A stretch of 64,000 bases of DNA. It comes from Sphingomonas mucosissima. Lineage in GTDB: Bacteria > Pseudomonadota > Alphaproteobacteria > Sphingomonadales > Sphingomonadaceae. The notes below the pieces were generated by a model that searched no databases, had not been told where the DNA came from, and worked only from the letters and a program-made list of their open reading frames with translations. A program made the position numbers and the translations under genes. The stretch covers positions 1 through 64,000 of the forward strand of contig NZ_NBBJ01000006.1 in the NCBI RefSeq assembly GCF_002197665.1. The letters run 5' to 3'. Positions 8,658 to 16,611 of the stretch are shown one piece after another (positions within the stretch are counted from its first letter, which is position 1; each line of letters opens with the position of its first letter).

Positions 8658-9737
8658 TCAGGCGAACAGCTTCGCCCAGCCGCGCTTCGCACGGTCCTTC
8701 CAGTGGCCGCGATGGTAGGCATCGGACGCTAGCAGCGGCATCACCGACCCGGCTTCCGCAAACACCATCTGCTCGATGCCCGTGTTCACCTTGCCCCACG
8801 ACGCCGCTTCCTGCAGCGTCGAGGAGGAGCAGGCACCGTCGCGCACGTCGGCAACGGTGATCTGCACGGCATATTTGTGGACCGCGACGTCATCGTGGCC
8901 GAGGATCTCGGCGCAGACGACCGTGTCCTGGATGAAGTTCTTCGGCACACCGCCGCCGATCATCAGGAGCCCGGTGGTGCCGGCCTCGATCTTGATCTGC
9001 GTGAGCTCGCGGAAGTCGGCGATCGCGTCGAGCACCATGTATGGCTTGCCCGCCTTGGCGCGATCGACCTGGTGCTTCACCAAGCCGAAGCCGGCCGAGC
9101 TGTCGACGAACGCCGGGCAGAAGATCGGCACGTCATGCTCGTACGCGAGCTTGACGAGGCTGTTCTCCTTTTTGCCATGCTCGACGAGATACTTGCCCAT
9201 TTCGCGAATGAACGCGCGCGAGCTGTAGGGCTTGGCTTCCAGCGTCTCGGCGATCTCGAAGATCGTGTGGTCGACGTTCTGAAGCGCTTCCTCATCGATA
9301 TAGGTGTCGTAGATCCGGTCGATGTAGAGCGAACGCAGCGTGTCGTCGTCAGGGATCTCAAGCGCCTGGAAGTGCTTGTGACCGAGGCCTTCGAAGAAAT
9401 CCATGTCGACGATGGTCGCGCCGGTGGCGACGATGCAATCGACCATGTTCGAGCGGACCAGCTCGGCATACAGGTCCATGCAGCCGCCGGCCGAGGTCGA
9501 GCCGGCGATCACCAGCACGACGGTGCAGTCCTTGTCAGCCAGCATCTCGTTGTAGATCTTGGTCGCACGGCCGAGGTCGCGGCTGGTGAAGCTCATGTCG
9601 CTCATCGCGTCCACGATCGGACGCGCGTCGAATGAGCGGATGTCGATATGCTTCACCTGCTTGGACAGCAGTTCCGCCTTGCGGGTGTCATTGATCGGGC
9701 CGTTCGCGGCCGCGGTCTTCGTGAGGGTGTCAGTCAT
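8658..9737 (-). CDS. deoxyhypusine synthase homologue, probable homospermidine synthase
   Basis: This 359-residue protein belongs to the deoxyhypusine synthase family (NAD-dependent transfer of an aminobutyl group). The catalytic lysine lies in SWGKVNTG (about Lys316), matching SWGKI of the eukaryotic enzyme. The NAD-binding segments VLVIAGSTSAGG and LLMIGGGVPKNF are also present. Bacteria have no eIF5A, so hypusine formation is not the role. Family members in cyanobacteria have been shown to make homospermidine from putrescine, and the next gene is an ornithine decarboxylase, the putrescine source. The ATG at 9737 was preferred to one 18 bases upstream because of a GAGAAG site. The exact reaction remains inference. 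Confidence 0.88.
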   Translation of the reverse strand: MTDTLTKTAAANGPINDTRKAELLSKQVKHIDIRSFDARPIVDAMSDMSFTSRDLGRATKIYNEMLADKDCTVVLVIAGSTSAGGCMDLYAELVRSNMVDCIVATGATIVDMDFFEGLGHKHFQALEIPDDDTLRSLYIDRIYDTYIDEEALQNVDHTIFEIAETLEAKPYSSRAFIREMGKYLVEHGKKENSLVKLAYEHDVPIFCPAFVDSSAGFGLVKHQVDRAKAGKPYMVLDAIADFRELTQIKIEAGTTGLLMIGGGVPKNFIQDTVVCAEILGHDDVAVHKYAVQITVADVRDGACSSSTLQEAASWGKVNTGIEQMVFAEAGSVMPLLASDAYHRGHWKDRAKRGWAKLFA

Positions 9738-9849
9738 GTGGGTTGCTTCTCGCATGATTGCACAGTCGTTCTGAAGGGGACGCGCTAACCCGTCAGGCCG
9801 GCGGCACCCCCGAGGGGCACCGCCGTCCGATTACAATGTAGGTAGTGAG

Positions 9850-11082
9850 TTACAGCTTTACGACGTTGGACGCGGCTTCGCGTTCCACCTCGGTGTACAG
9901 CGAGACCATCGGCTCATCCTCGACGATCACCGTCTCGTCCGATCCGAAGCCATTGAAGGCCGTGCGCATCGCCGAGCCATAGGCGCCGAGCATGCCGATC
10001 TCGACATAGTCACCGGCCTGGACGTCCGCCGGCAGCAGGAACGGGCCTGCCATATGGTCGAGGTCGTCGCAGGTCGGGCCGTAGAACGAGAACGGATGGT
10101 CGCGCACGGTCGACTGCGGCTCACGCAGCAGCGTTACGGGGAAGCGCCAGCCGATGTGCGCCGCATCGAACAGCGCGCCATATGCGCCGTCGTTGATGTA
10201 CAGTTCGTTGCCACGGCGCTTTTCGACGCGCACGACGACGCTGCTGTACTCCGCGCACAGCGCACGGCCCGGCTCTGCCCACAGCTCCGCCGAATAGCTG
10301 ATCGGCAGGCTTTCGAACGCACGGTGGATCGTCTCGAAATAACGCTCCAGCGGCGGCGGTGCCATGTCCGGGTAGGACGACGGGAAACCGCCACCCACGT
10401 CGATCACGTCTACCGTCACAGCGGCGTCCACGATCGCGGCGCGCACCCGCTCCATCGCGTCCGCATAGGCCTCGGGCGTCATCGCCTGGCTGCCGACATG
10501 GAAGCAGATGCCCAAAGCATCGGCTGCCTGACGGGCAGCGAACAGCAAAGGCTTTGCTTCATGCGGCGCGACGCCGAACTTCGACGCAAGGCTGAGCTTC
10601 GAATGTTCCGACGACACACGCAGCCGGACGCAGAGCGTCAGGTCCGCCGCGCTGCGGGTGGCGCGCATGATCTTCTCGAGCTCGTCGAGCGAATCGAGGC
10701 TGAACGTGCGCACGCCGTGCGTGAAATACGCCTCGGCGATCGCTTCCTCGGCCTTCACCGGGTGCATGAAGCACAAGGTGGCGTCGGGAAGCGTGCGCGC
10801 AACAAGCCGCACTTCCGCAATCGACGCGACATCGAAATGCGTGATGCCGTTGTCCCAGAGGATCTGGATGAGTTCGGGTGAGGGGTTGGCCTTCACGGCA
10901 TACATCGACCGACCCGGAAACTTCTCCACGAAGAACCGAGCGGCGCGTGCCGCGGCGTGCGGACGCACGAGCGTGACCGGCTGAACCGGCTTACCCTGTG
11001 CGATGTCGATGGCGCCCGAAACAGAGGTACGAGCAACGGTCGAGAGGGGCGCTAGCCCCAGCGCGCGATGATCCTGGTGCAA
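9850..11082 (-). CDS. type III PLP-dependent decarboxylase (ornithine/lysine decarboxylase)
   Basis: This 410-residue enzyme has the alanine-racemase-like barrel of eukaryotic-type ornithine decarboxylase. The PLP lysine is Lys64 in YAVKANPSP. HVGSQ (195-199), GGGFP (230-234) and EPGR (270-273) bind the cofactor. The active-site cysteine is Cys338 in GPTCDDLD. It makes putrescine from ornithine, possibly cadaverine from lysine. A TTG start at 11082 is chosen because GGAGG lies 10 bases upstream and conservation appears to begin there. Its ribosome binding site can pair within a leader hairpin. The deoxyhypusine-synthase homologue lies 112 bp downstream on the same strand, which suggests a polyamine operon. 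Confidence 0.92.
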   Translation of the reverse strand: MHQDHRALGLAPLSTVARTSVSGAIDIAQGKPVQPVTLVRPHAAARAARFFVEKFPGRSMYAVKANPSPELIQILWDNGITHFDVASIAEVRLVARTLPDATLCFMHPVKAEEAIAEAYFTHGVRTFSLDSLDELEKIMRATRSAADLTLCVRLRVSSEHSKLSLASKFGVAPHEAKPLLFAARQAADALGICFHVGSQAMTPEAYADAMERVRAAIVDAAVTVDVIDVGGGFPSSYPDMAPPPLERYFETIHRAFESLPISYSAELWAEPGRALCAEYSSVVVRVEKRRGNELYINDGAYGALFDAAHIGWRFPVTLLREPQSTVRDHPFSFYGPTCDDLDHMAGPFLLPADVQAGDYVEIGMLGAYGSAMRTAFNGFGSDETVIVEDEPMVSLYTEVEREAASNVVKL

Positions 11083-11140
11083 TTCAAGGGACCTCCAATG
11101 CCAGGAGGCAAGCCCCCGGTCTTCAGTTGACGAAAACACT
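11083..11140 (-). promoter_or_regulatory. ornithine decarboxylase leader with masked ribosome binding site
   Basis: On the minus strand, CCTCC (11108-11104) can pair with GGAGG (11096-11092) across a 7-base loop, and GGG/CCC flanks extend the stem. GGAGG is the ribosome binding site of the TTG start at 11082, so the stem would block initiation. An alphaproteobacterial leader motif called speF is known upstream of ornithine decarboxylase genes. Whether this belongs to it needs a covariance search. Confidence 0.5.
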
Positions 11141-11247
11141 GCCTTGCGGTGGAAGTCCCATGGGGCAGCGGAGGCGGGCACTTAAGGTCGCTTACCCCCC
11201 GTGTAAAGTGTGTTTTCGCGGGCTCAAATTTGCGGCAAAGACGAAAC

Positions 11248-12210
11248 GTGACAATTTTGCGACAACCCACCCGCGCCGGTGTGCGCGACGCAGCTGCTAA
11301 GGTGGCCGCCATCCTTCCCCCAACCCCCGTTTTCATGCGGGAAATCAGAGGCGTACCCATCGCCTTCAAGGCGGAATCACTGCAGCCGATCGGGGCCTTT
11401 AAGATCCGCGGTGCTTGGCACCGATTGACCGCACTTGATCATAACGCACGGTTGCGCGGCGTGGTTGCGTTCTCGAGCGGCAATCACGCGCAGGGAGTCG
11501 CGTGGGCGGCGAAAAGACTCGGGATGCCTGCCGTCATCGTCATGCCCGCGGATGCACCGCGCGCGAAGGTGGAAGGCACCTTGGCCCTGGGCGCCGAAGT
11601 GGTGAGCTACGACCGGCAAGCACAATCGCGTGAGCAGATCGCGGCGCAGCTTGCCAAGGCGAGGGGCGCCACGCTGGTTCCCAGCTTCGACGATGCATGG
11701 ATCATCGAGGGCCAGGGCTCGGCAGGAGTCGAGGTCGCCGCGCAATTGGCCGCGATGGATCAGCCAGAGCCTAGCAATGTCATTATCCCATGCGGGGGAG
11801 GCGGCCTTGCGGCCGGCGTCGCACTGGCGCTTCCCGATGCGGCGATCACCGTAGTCGAGCCGGAGGGGTGGGACGACATGCGGCGGAGCCTGGAGGCAAG
11901 CTGGATCCTCCCGGTGGAAGATGCGCCCCCGCACACGAGTTGCGACGCGCTGATGACCAAGCAAGTCTCGCCGCTCACTTTCGACGTGCTGTCGCGCCGC
12001 GACGCGACGGGAGTGGCCGTGTCGGAAGCTGAGGTCGCAGCGGCGCAGCGCTGGGCCGCGGAACGCCTGCGATTGGTCGTTGAGCCCGGCGGGGCTGTCG
12101 GGCTCGCTGCCGTGCTGGCGGGTAAGGTCGCACCCATGCCGAGAATGGTGGTTATTCTTTCGGGAGGCAACGTCGACATCGACGCTTATGCCCGGACGAT
12201 CGCTCGATGA
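11248..12210 (+). CDS. threonine dehydratase/serine racemase-like PLP enzyme
   Basis: The 320-residue protein is a fold-type II PLP enzyme. The cofactor lysine lies in the segment FKAESLQPIGAFKIRGA, the asparagine loop is SSGNHAQGVAWAAK, and the phosphate cup is CGGGGLAAG. There is no C-terminal regulatory ACT domain, so it resembles catabolic threonine dehydratases or serine racemases rather than IlvA. The GTG at 11248 is the assumed start; the frame stays open for 33 codons upstream with no better site. It diverges from the ornithine decarboxylase gene, and the 165-bp gap holds both promoters. Confidence 0.83.
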   Translation: MTILRQPTRAGVRDAAAKVAAILPPTPVFMREIRGVPIAFKAESLQPIGAFKIRGAWHRLTALDHNARLRGVVAFSSGNHAQGVAWAAKRLGMPAVIVMPADAPRAKVEGTLALGAEVVSYDRQAQSREQIAAQLAKARGATLVPSFDDAWIIEGQGSAGVEVAAQLAAMDQPEPSNVIIPCGGGGLAAGVALALPDAAITVVEPEGWDDMRRSLEASWILPVEDAPPHTSCDALMTKQVSPLTFDVLSRRDATGVAVSEAEVAAAQRWAAERLRLVVEPGGAVGLAAVLAGKVAPMPRMVVILSGGNVDIDAYARTIAR

Positions 12211-12277
12211 TCAGGCGCGCGCGGATGGCAGGTCGCACCCCTTTGCCCGCTGCGTGCGGGAGGCTAAGGGCGCCGGC

Positions 12278-12445
12278 ATGAACGCCATCGCCAGCGCCGC
12301 TCCTGCCGTTGCCATGCTGGCGGCATTCGCCTGTTTGCTGGGCGGCGGCTGGCTGATCCGGACGCGGCGTGATGCCAAACGCGGCTGGCTGATGATCGTC
12401 ATGGCTTTCGTGCTGGTCGGCAATGTCCTCATCTGGACGCTGTGA
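12278..12445 (+). CDS. small membrane protein, two helices
   Basis: The 55-residue protein has two hydrophobic helices (about 8-26 and 37-54) separated by a basic loop, IRTRRDAKRG, which places the loop in the cytoplasm. A GGGAGG site precedes the ATG. I do not recognise the family. It follows the dehydratase-like gene by 67 bp and may share its transcript. Confidence 0.6.
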   Translation: MNAIASAAPAVAMLAAFACLLGGGWLIRTRRDAKRGWLMIVMAFVLVGNVLIWTL

Positions 12446-12548
12446 TTCGCCGGCTCCGCTCTGCTGACGTTTACTGACAAGCCGGTAAGTTAGGTTCTTT
12501 CGCGACTTCTTCCGATGCGCTAAACTCGGCGCAAAGAGAGGATCGTCC

Positions 12549-14018
12549 ATGAGCGAGCATGTCGACGTTATCATCGTCGGGGCCGGGCTGTCGGGGGTGG
12601 GGGCTGCGCACCATTTGCAACAGCGCTGTCCCGATCGCAGCTACCTGATCCTTGAGGCACGGCAGGCGATCGGGGGGACATGGGATCTCTTCCGCTACCC
12701 CGGCATCCGTTCCGACAGCGACATGCATACGCTGGGCTATAATTTTCGGCCCTGGACCAAGGCGAAGGCGATCGCCGACGGGCCCTCGATCAAGGAATAT
12801 ATCGAAGACACCGCGCGCGAGGGCGGGATCGATCGCCACATCCGCTTCGGGCACCGCGTGACCGGTCTGGAATGGTCGACGCCCGACGCCCGCTGGACGG
12901 TGACGGTCGCCGGCCTTGACGGGGAAACCTCGTTCACCTGCTCCTTTCTTCACATGTGCTCGGGCTATTATGATTACGAGCGCGGCCACGCCCCGCACTT
13001 TCCCGGCCAGGAGGAGTTCGCCGGACGGATCGTGCATCCGCAGTTCTGGCCGGAAGACCTGGATTACGCGGGCAAGCGCGTCGTCGTGATCGGCAGCGGC
13101 GCGACCGCCGTCACCCTCGTTCCCGAGATGGCGAAGACCGCGGCGAGCGTGACGATGCTTCAGCGCTCCCCCACTTATGTAGTCTCACGCCCCGGGCAGG
13201 ATGCGGTAGCCAATTGGCTGCGCGCAAAGCTGCCGAGCAAGGCGGCCTATGGCCTGACCCGGTGGAAGAACGTCATCTTCGGGATGATCTTCTACCGCAT
13301 GACCCGCAAGAAGCCCGAGAAGGTGAAGCAGAAGCTGCTGGACCAGGTCCGCGAGCATCTCGGCCCCGACTATGACGTCGCGACGCACTTCACCCCACGT
13401 TACAATCCGTGGGATCAGCGGCTGTGCCTGGTGCCCGATGCCGACCTGTTCGACACGATCAAGGCCGGGAAAGCGGCGGTAGTCACGGACACGATCGAGC
13501 GGTTCACGCAAGGTGGGATAGCGCTCGCGTCAGGGCAGGAGCTGCCGGCGGACGTGATCGTCACGGCGACCGGGCTCGAGGTGAAGCTGCTGAGCGGGAT
13601 CGATCCAATCGTCGATGGTGAGCGAAAGAGCCTCGCCAAGGCCCTGCAATATAAGGGAATGATGTTCTCAGACATCCCCAATCTGGCGTTCACCTTCGGC
13701 TACACGAACGCATCCTGGACGCTGAAGGCGGATCTCGTCGCCATGTATCTGTGCCGGCTCCTCAACACGATGAAGAAACGGGGCATGCGCCAAGTGACGC
13801 CGCGGGTGGGCGACGAGCCGATCAGCGCCGAGCCCTTCGTGGACTTCAGCTCGGGTTATATCGAGCGGGTCGCCGACCGCTTGCCCAAGCAGGGAAACAG
13901 GAAGCCCTGGCGCCTCAATCAGAATTACGCCCTGGACGTCATGGCGCTGCGGTTCGGCTCGGTGGACGACAGCCTGGAATTCTCCAACCCTGCGGGCCGT
14001 GTGCGCGCCGCGGCGTAG
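12549..14018 (+). CDS. flavin-containing monooxygenase, Baeyer-Villiger type
   Basis: The 489-residue protein has an FAD-binding GAGLSG motif at residues 11-16, the IGGTWD motif at 41-46, and the Baeyer-Villiger fingerprint FxGxxxHxxxWP at 157-168 (F157, G159, H163, W167, P168). A second Rossmann motif, IGSGATAVTLVPE, binds NADPH. Such enzymes insert one oxygen atom beside a ketone carbonyl or oxidise N and S centres. The substrate is unknown. Its neighbours give no pathway context. An AAAGAGAGGA site precedes the start. Confidence 0.9.
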   Translation: MSEHVDVIIVGAGLSGVGAAHHLQQRCPDRSYLILEARQAIGGTWDLFRYPGIRSDSDMHTLGYNFRPWTKAKAIADGPSIKEYIEDTAREGGIDRHIRFGHRVTGLEWSTPDARWTVTVAGLDGETSFTCSFLHMCSGYYDYERGHAPHFPGQEEFAGRIVHPQFWPEDLDYAGKRVVVIGSGATAVTLVPEMAKTAASVTMLQRSPTYVVSRPGQDAVANWLRAKLPSKAAYGLTRWKNVIFGMIFYRMTRKKPEKVKQKLLDQVREHLGPDYDVATHFTPRYNPWDQRLCLVPDADLFDTIKAGKAAVVTDTIERFTQGGIALASGQELPADVIVTATGLEVKLLSGIDPIVDGERKSLAKALQYKGMMFSDIPNLAFTFGYTNASWTLKADLVAMYLCRLLNTMKKRGMRQVTPRVGDEPISAEPFVDFSSGYIERVADRLPKQGNRKPWRLNQNYALDVMALRFGSVDDSLEFSNPAGRVRAAA

Positions 14019-14087
14019 GCTTCGTCTCTTCCCCTCGGCCACGAACAAGCTATGGCGCGCGTCTTGGCGACAAGAAGGAGCGGCGTC

Positions 14088-14645
14088 GTGGCCGATGTGC
14101 TGATTCTCACCACCGGTGGGACGATCGACAAACTCTATTTCGATGCCCTGAGCACCTACCAGATTGGCGAGAGTGTCGTTGATCGGGTGCTCAGGACAGC
14201 GCAGGTCACCCTGCCGTACCGTGTGGCCGAGGTGATGCGGAAGGACAGTCTGGAGCTTACGGACGAGGACCGTGCGGTGATCGCGCGGACCGCGGCGGAG
14301 GCGCCGGAACAGCGCATCATCATCACGCACGGCACCGACACCATGGCCCACACGGCGCAAGCGCTCGCTCCCGCGGTGCCGGGCAAAACGATCGTTCTCG
14401 TCGGCGCCTTGTCCCCGGCGCGCTTTGCGGAAAGCGACGCCGCCTTCAATCTTGGTATGGCGATCGCTACCGCTCAGGTGGCGGCGCCAGGCGTCTGGAT
14501 CGCGATGAATGGCACGATCTTCGATGGCTTGCGCGTTCGAAAGGACCGGGCTGCCAACGCCTTTGTGGCGGTCGACGGACAGGGCCGGGCGGTCGCCGGG
14601 TGGGGAACGGCGGGCCGTGTCTTCAGGCCCGCCGCTGGGGATTAG
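14088..14645 (+). CDS. single-domain asparaginase-like protein
   Basis: The 185-residue protein contains only the N-terminal domain of type I/II L-asparaginases. Both threonine motifs are visible: TTGGTIDK near the start and HGTDTMAHTA in the middle. Full-length asparaginases are about 330 residues and complete the active site across subunits with the C-terminal domain, which is absent here. A GTG start at 14088 was chosen because AAGGAG sits 7 bases upstream. Asparaginase activity is therefore possible but not certain. It converges with the next gene with a 4-bp overlap. Confidence 0.8.
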   Translation: MADVLILTTGGTIDKLYFDALSTYQIGESVVDRVLRTAQVTLPYRVAEVMRKDSLELTDEDRAVIARTAAEAPEQRIIITHGTDTMAHTAQALAPAVPGKTIVLVGALSPARFAESDAAFNLGMAIATAQVAAPGVWIAMNGTIFDGLRVRKDRAANAFVAVDGQGRAVAGWGTAGRVFRPAAGD

Positions 14646-15346
14646 CGCTGCGCGAGACTGACCACGCTGATCGGCGGCGGAAAGTCGAGCGCGCCGCACT
14701 TCTTGGACTGCCACTCGCCTTTGTTGGACCAACAGATCTTATCGAGGCGCGGTACCCGCGATTCCGGGTGGAACCAGCGCGCAAACTGCTGCTCGCCCCA
14801 TGGCGACAGGCTGTTCCGCAGCTCGCGCATACGCTCCTGCGCCAGGGTGCCGAAGCTACCGCGCGGAGTGTAAAGAGCAGCGCGGCCGATGTTTCCCGCC
14901 GTCTGGCAGAAATTAAACTGCGACGCGACCGCGTTGAAGCTGGAATAGGTTCTGGTGCCGAACTGATCGAGCGCCGTCTGGCTGGCCTTCACGGTCGGAT
15001 TGGTGCGCTTGAAATACGCGGTCAGCGCATCATAGCTTTCCTTCAGCTCCGCACGATGATCGGTCAGCACGGCATTGTAATTGTCGACCGCAAGCAGCGT
15101 CGGCTCGAACTGGCATTGCAGCGCGGCGACATTGAGCGCGGCGCGCAGCGTCCAAGTGAGGCCGGCCTTCAGCTCTTTCTCGGTCGCGCCGGGAAGGGGC
15201 TGGGCGATGCCGGCTTCATCCCCGCGAACAACCGAACCCGACAGGTCCTTGGACTTCATGAAGAATTGAGCCGAAGCGGGCGCAGCTCCCATCATCACGG
15301 CCGCTGCCAAGCCTAGCCCGACGATCCGAAACCCAACCATCCGCAT
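14642..15346 (-). CDS. exported protein of unknown function
   Basis: The 234-residue protein has a clear signal peptide (MRMVGFRIVGLG..., cleavage near PASAQ). A GGGGGA site lies before the ATG at 15346. The mature part is mostly helical, ends in a proline-rich PPPISVV tail, and has four cysteines (in LQCQFE, NFCQTAG, KICWSN, KKCGAL), so two disulfides are possible in the periplasm. I do not recognise a domain. Confidence 0.7.
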   Translation of the reverse strand: MRMVGFRIVGLGLAAAVMMGAAPASAQFFMKSKDLSGSVVRGDEAGIAQPLPGATEKELKAGLTWTLRAALNVAALQCQFEPTLLAVDNYNAVLTDHRAELKESYDALTAYFKRTNPTVKASQTALDQFGTRTYSSFNAVASQFNFCQTAGNIGRAALYTPRGSFGTLAQERMRELRNSLSPWGEQQFARWFHPESRVPRLDKICWSNKGEWQSKKCGALDFPPPISVVSLAQR

Positions 15347-15461
15347 GATTTCCCCCAAACGCAACGTGCGGGATTCATACGCCTTTCTTCGCGATCCTCC
15401 AACACCGTTCGTCATGCCGGACGAACAATCGGACGATTGCCGGCTGTGCAGACATGAGGAA

Positions 15462-15485
15462 GGCCGCCCAGTTGCCTGGGCGGCC
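15462..15485 (-). terminator. hairpin downstream of the methionine-rich lipoprotein gene
   Basis: A perfect 10-bp stem (GGCCGCCCAG / CTGGGCGGCC) with a 4-base loop lies 28 bases beyond the stop codon of the minus-strand lipoprotein gene. Only a short pyrimidine tract follows, so it is a probable but weak intrinsic terminator. Confidence 0.6.
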
Positions 15486-15513
15486 TCCAAAAACACCGTC
15501 TTCGACGCGAAGA

Positions 15514-15768
15514 TTACATCGCGTTGGTGGTGGTGTTCGTCATCATCATGTCGTTGGTCATCATGGTGTCGTTTGCCATCATGCCGCCGTTCATGGCGCC
15601 ATCAACCGCCGTCATGTTGTCGGTCATGGTGTCGAGACCTTCGGTCGCGTTCATGTCGGTGATGGTGGTGTTGTCGACCGTGGTTTCGGTCTGCGAGCCG
15701 CAAGCCGAGACGGCGAGCGCGGCTGCGGCAATGGCCGAACCAGTCAGGATCTTCGAGATAGCACGCAT
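15514..15768 (-). CDS. small methionine-, asparagine- and threonine-rich lipoprotein
   Basis: This 84-residue protein has a lipoprotein signal peptide with lipobox AVSAC. The mature part has no aromatic residues or lysines and is dominated by Met, Asn, Thr, Asp and Gly, with runs such as NDTMMTNDMMMTNTTTNAM at the end. I find no domain. Methionine clusters of this kind bind Cu(I) in some periplasmic proteins, but the absence of histidine and the Asn/Thr bias leave this open. A GGGAG site lies just before the start. Confidence 0.72.
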   Translation of the reverse strand: MRAISKILTGSAIAAAALAVSACGSQTETTVDNTTITDMNATEGLDTMTDNMTAVDGAMNGGMMANDTMMTNDMMMTNTTTNAM

Positions 15769-15868
15769 GGAAAGCTCCCTAGATAGTGGATTTGGACGGC
15801 GGACGGATCCTTAATACCCAAATCAGAGTGGATATTAGTCACAGAACGCCGCCCCCTCAAGCCTCGTT

Positions 15869-16513
15869 TTAACGCGCACAAGTAAGACTTTCGAGGAAAG
15901 CGTTGGCCGTTAACGCCAGCGCCGCGTCAAAGGTTTCAAAAGCATGGGCAGCGCCGAGCGCCTCGGCGCTGGTCACCGGGTATTCGGCGATGCCGCAAGG
16001 CACGATGCCGCCGAAGTGCGCGAGGTCCGGCGAAAGGTTCACCGAGAAGCCGTGCATCGTGATCCAACGGCGCACGCGCACGCCGATCGCGCCGATCTTC
16101 GCCTCGGCGCCAGACTGGTCGTGGGTCCAGATCCCGATGCGGCCGGGTGCCCGGAACGCGGCGATGCCCATCTCGGCCAGCGCCGCGATCACCCAGCCCT
16201 CGAGGGCGTGCACGAAGCAGCGAACATCGCGTCCGCGGTTCGCCAGGTTGAGCACGAGATAGCCGATGCGCTGGCCGGGACCATGATAGGTGTACCGGCC
16301 GCCGCGTCCGGCCTGGACAACGGGAAAGCGCGGGTCGATCAGCTCCGCCTCGTCGGCGCTCGTGCCCGCGGTATAGACCGGGGGGTGTTCGAGGAGCCAA
16401 ACGAGTTCATGTTCGGAACCGGCCGCAACACCAGCGGCACGCTCCTCCATTTGCCGTAGCGCGGTTGCATAATCCGTCAGGCCGGGCGTCACCCGCCATT
16501 CGATGTCTTGCAT
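15869..16513 (-). CDS. lipB: octanoyl-[acyl carrier protein]:protein N-octanoyltransferase
   Basis: LipB moves octanoate from acyl carrier protein to the lipoyl domains of 2-oxoacid dehydrogenases and the glycine cleavage H protein; lipoyl synthase then adds sulfur. The family signature [13 protein letters not shown], the lysine in [10 protein letters not shown] and the nucleophilic cysteine in GGIVPCGI are present. The protein is 214 residues, a normal length. The start at 16513 gives the usual beginning ([12 protein letters not shown]); an in-frame ATG exists at 16558. It diverges from the membrane-protein pair. Confidence 0.95.
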   Translation of the reverse strand: MQDIEWRVTPGLTDYATALRQMEERAAGVAAGSEHELVWLLEHPPVYTAGTSADEAELIDPRFPVVQAGRGGRYTYHGPGQRIGYLVLNLANRGRDVRCFVHALEGWVIAALAEMGIAAFRAPGRIGIWTHDQSGAEAKIGAIGVRVRRWITMHGFSVNLSPDLAHFGGIVPCGIAEYPVTSAEALGAAHAFETFDAALALTANAFLESLTCAR

Positions 16514-16611
16514 GTCGATCACGCCCCGCCAGATGCGCACCACCGATGCGATTGGCAAGCGGTCGCCCGATCGGCTAGCGTTTCAGACATGATGCAAGGG
16601 GCAGGGCGGTT

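Noticed and set aside
9799..9825. terminator after the ornithine decarboxylase gene
   Set aside because: CGGCGG/CCGCCG and CCCC/GGGG can pair, but a 2x2 internal mismatch separates them and no T-run follows; it may be a chance GC stem.
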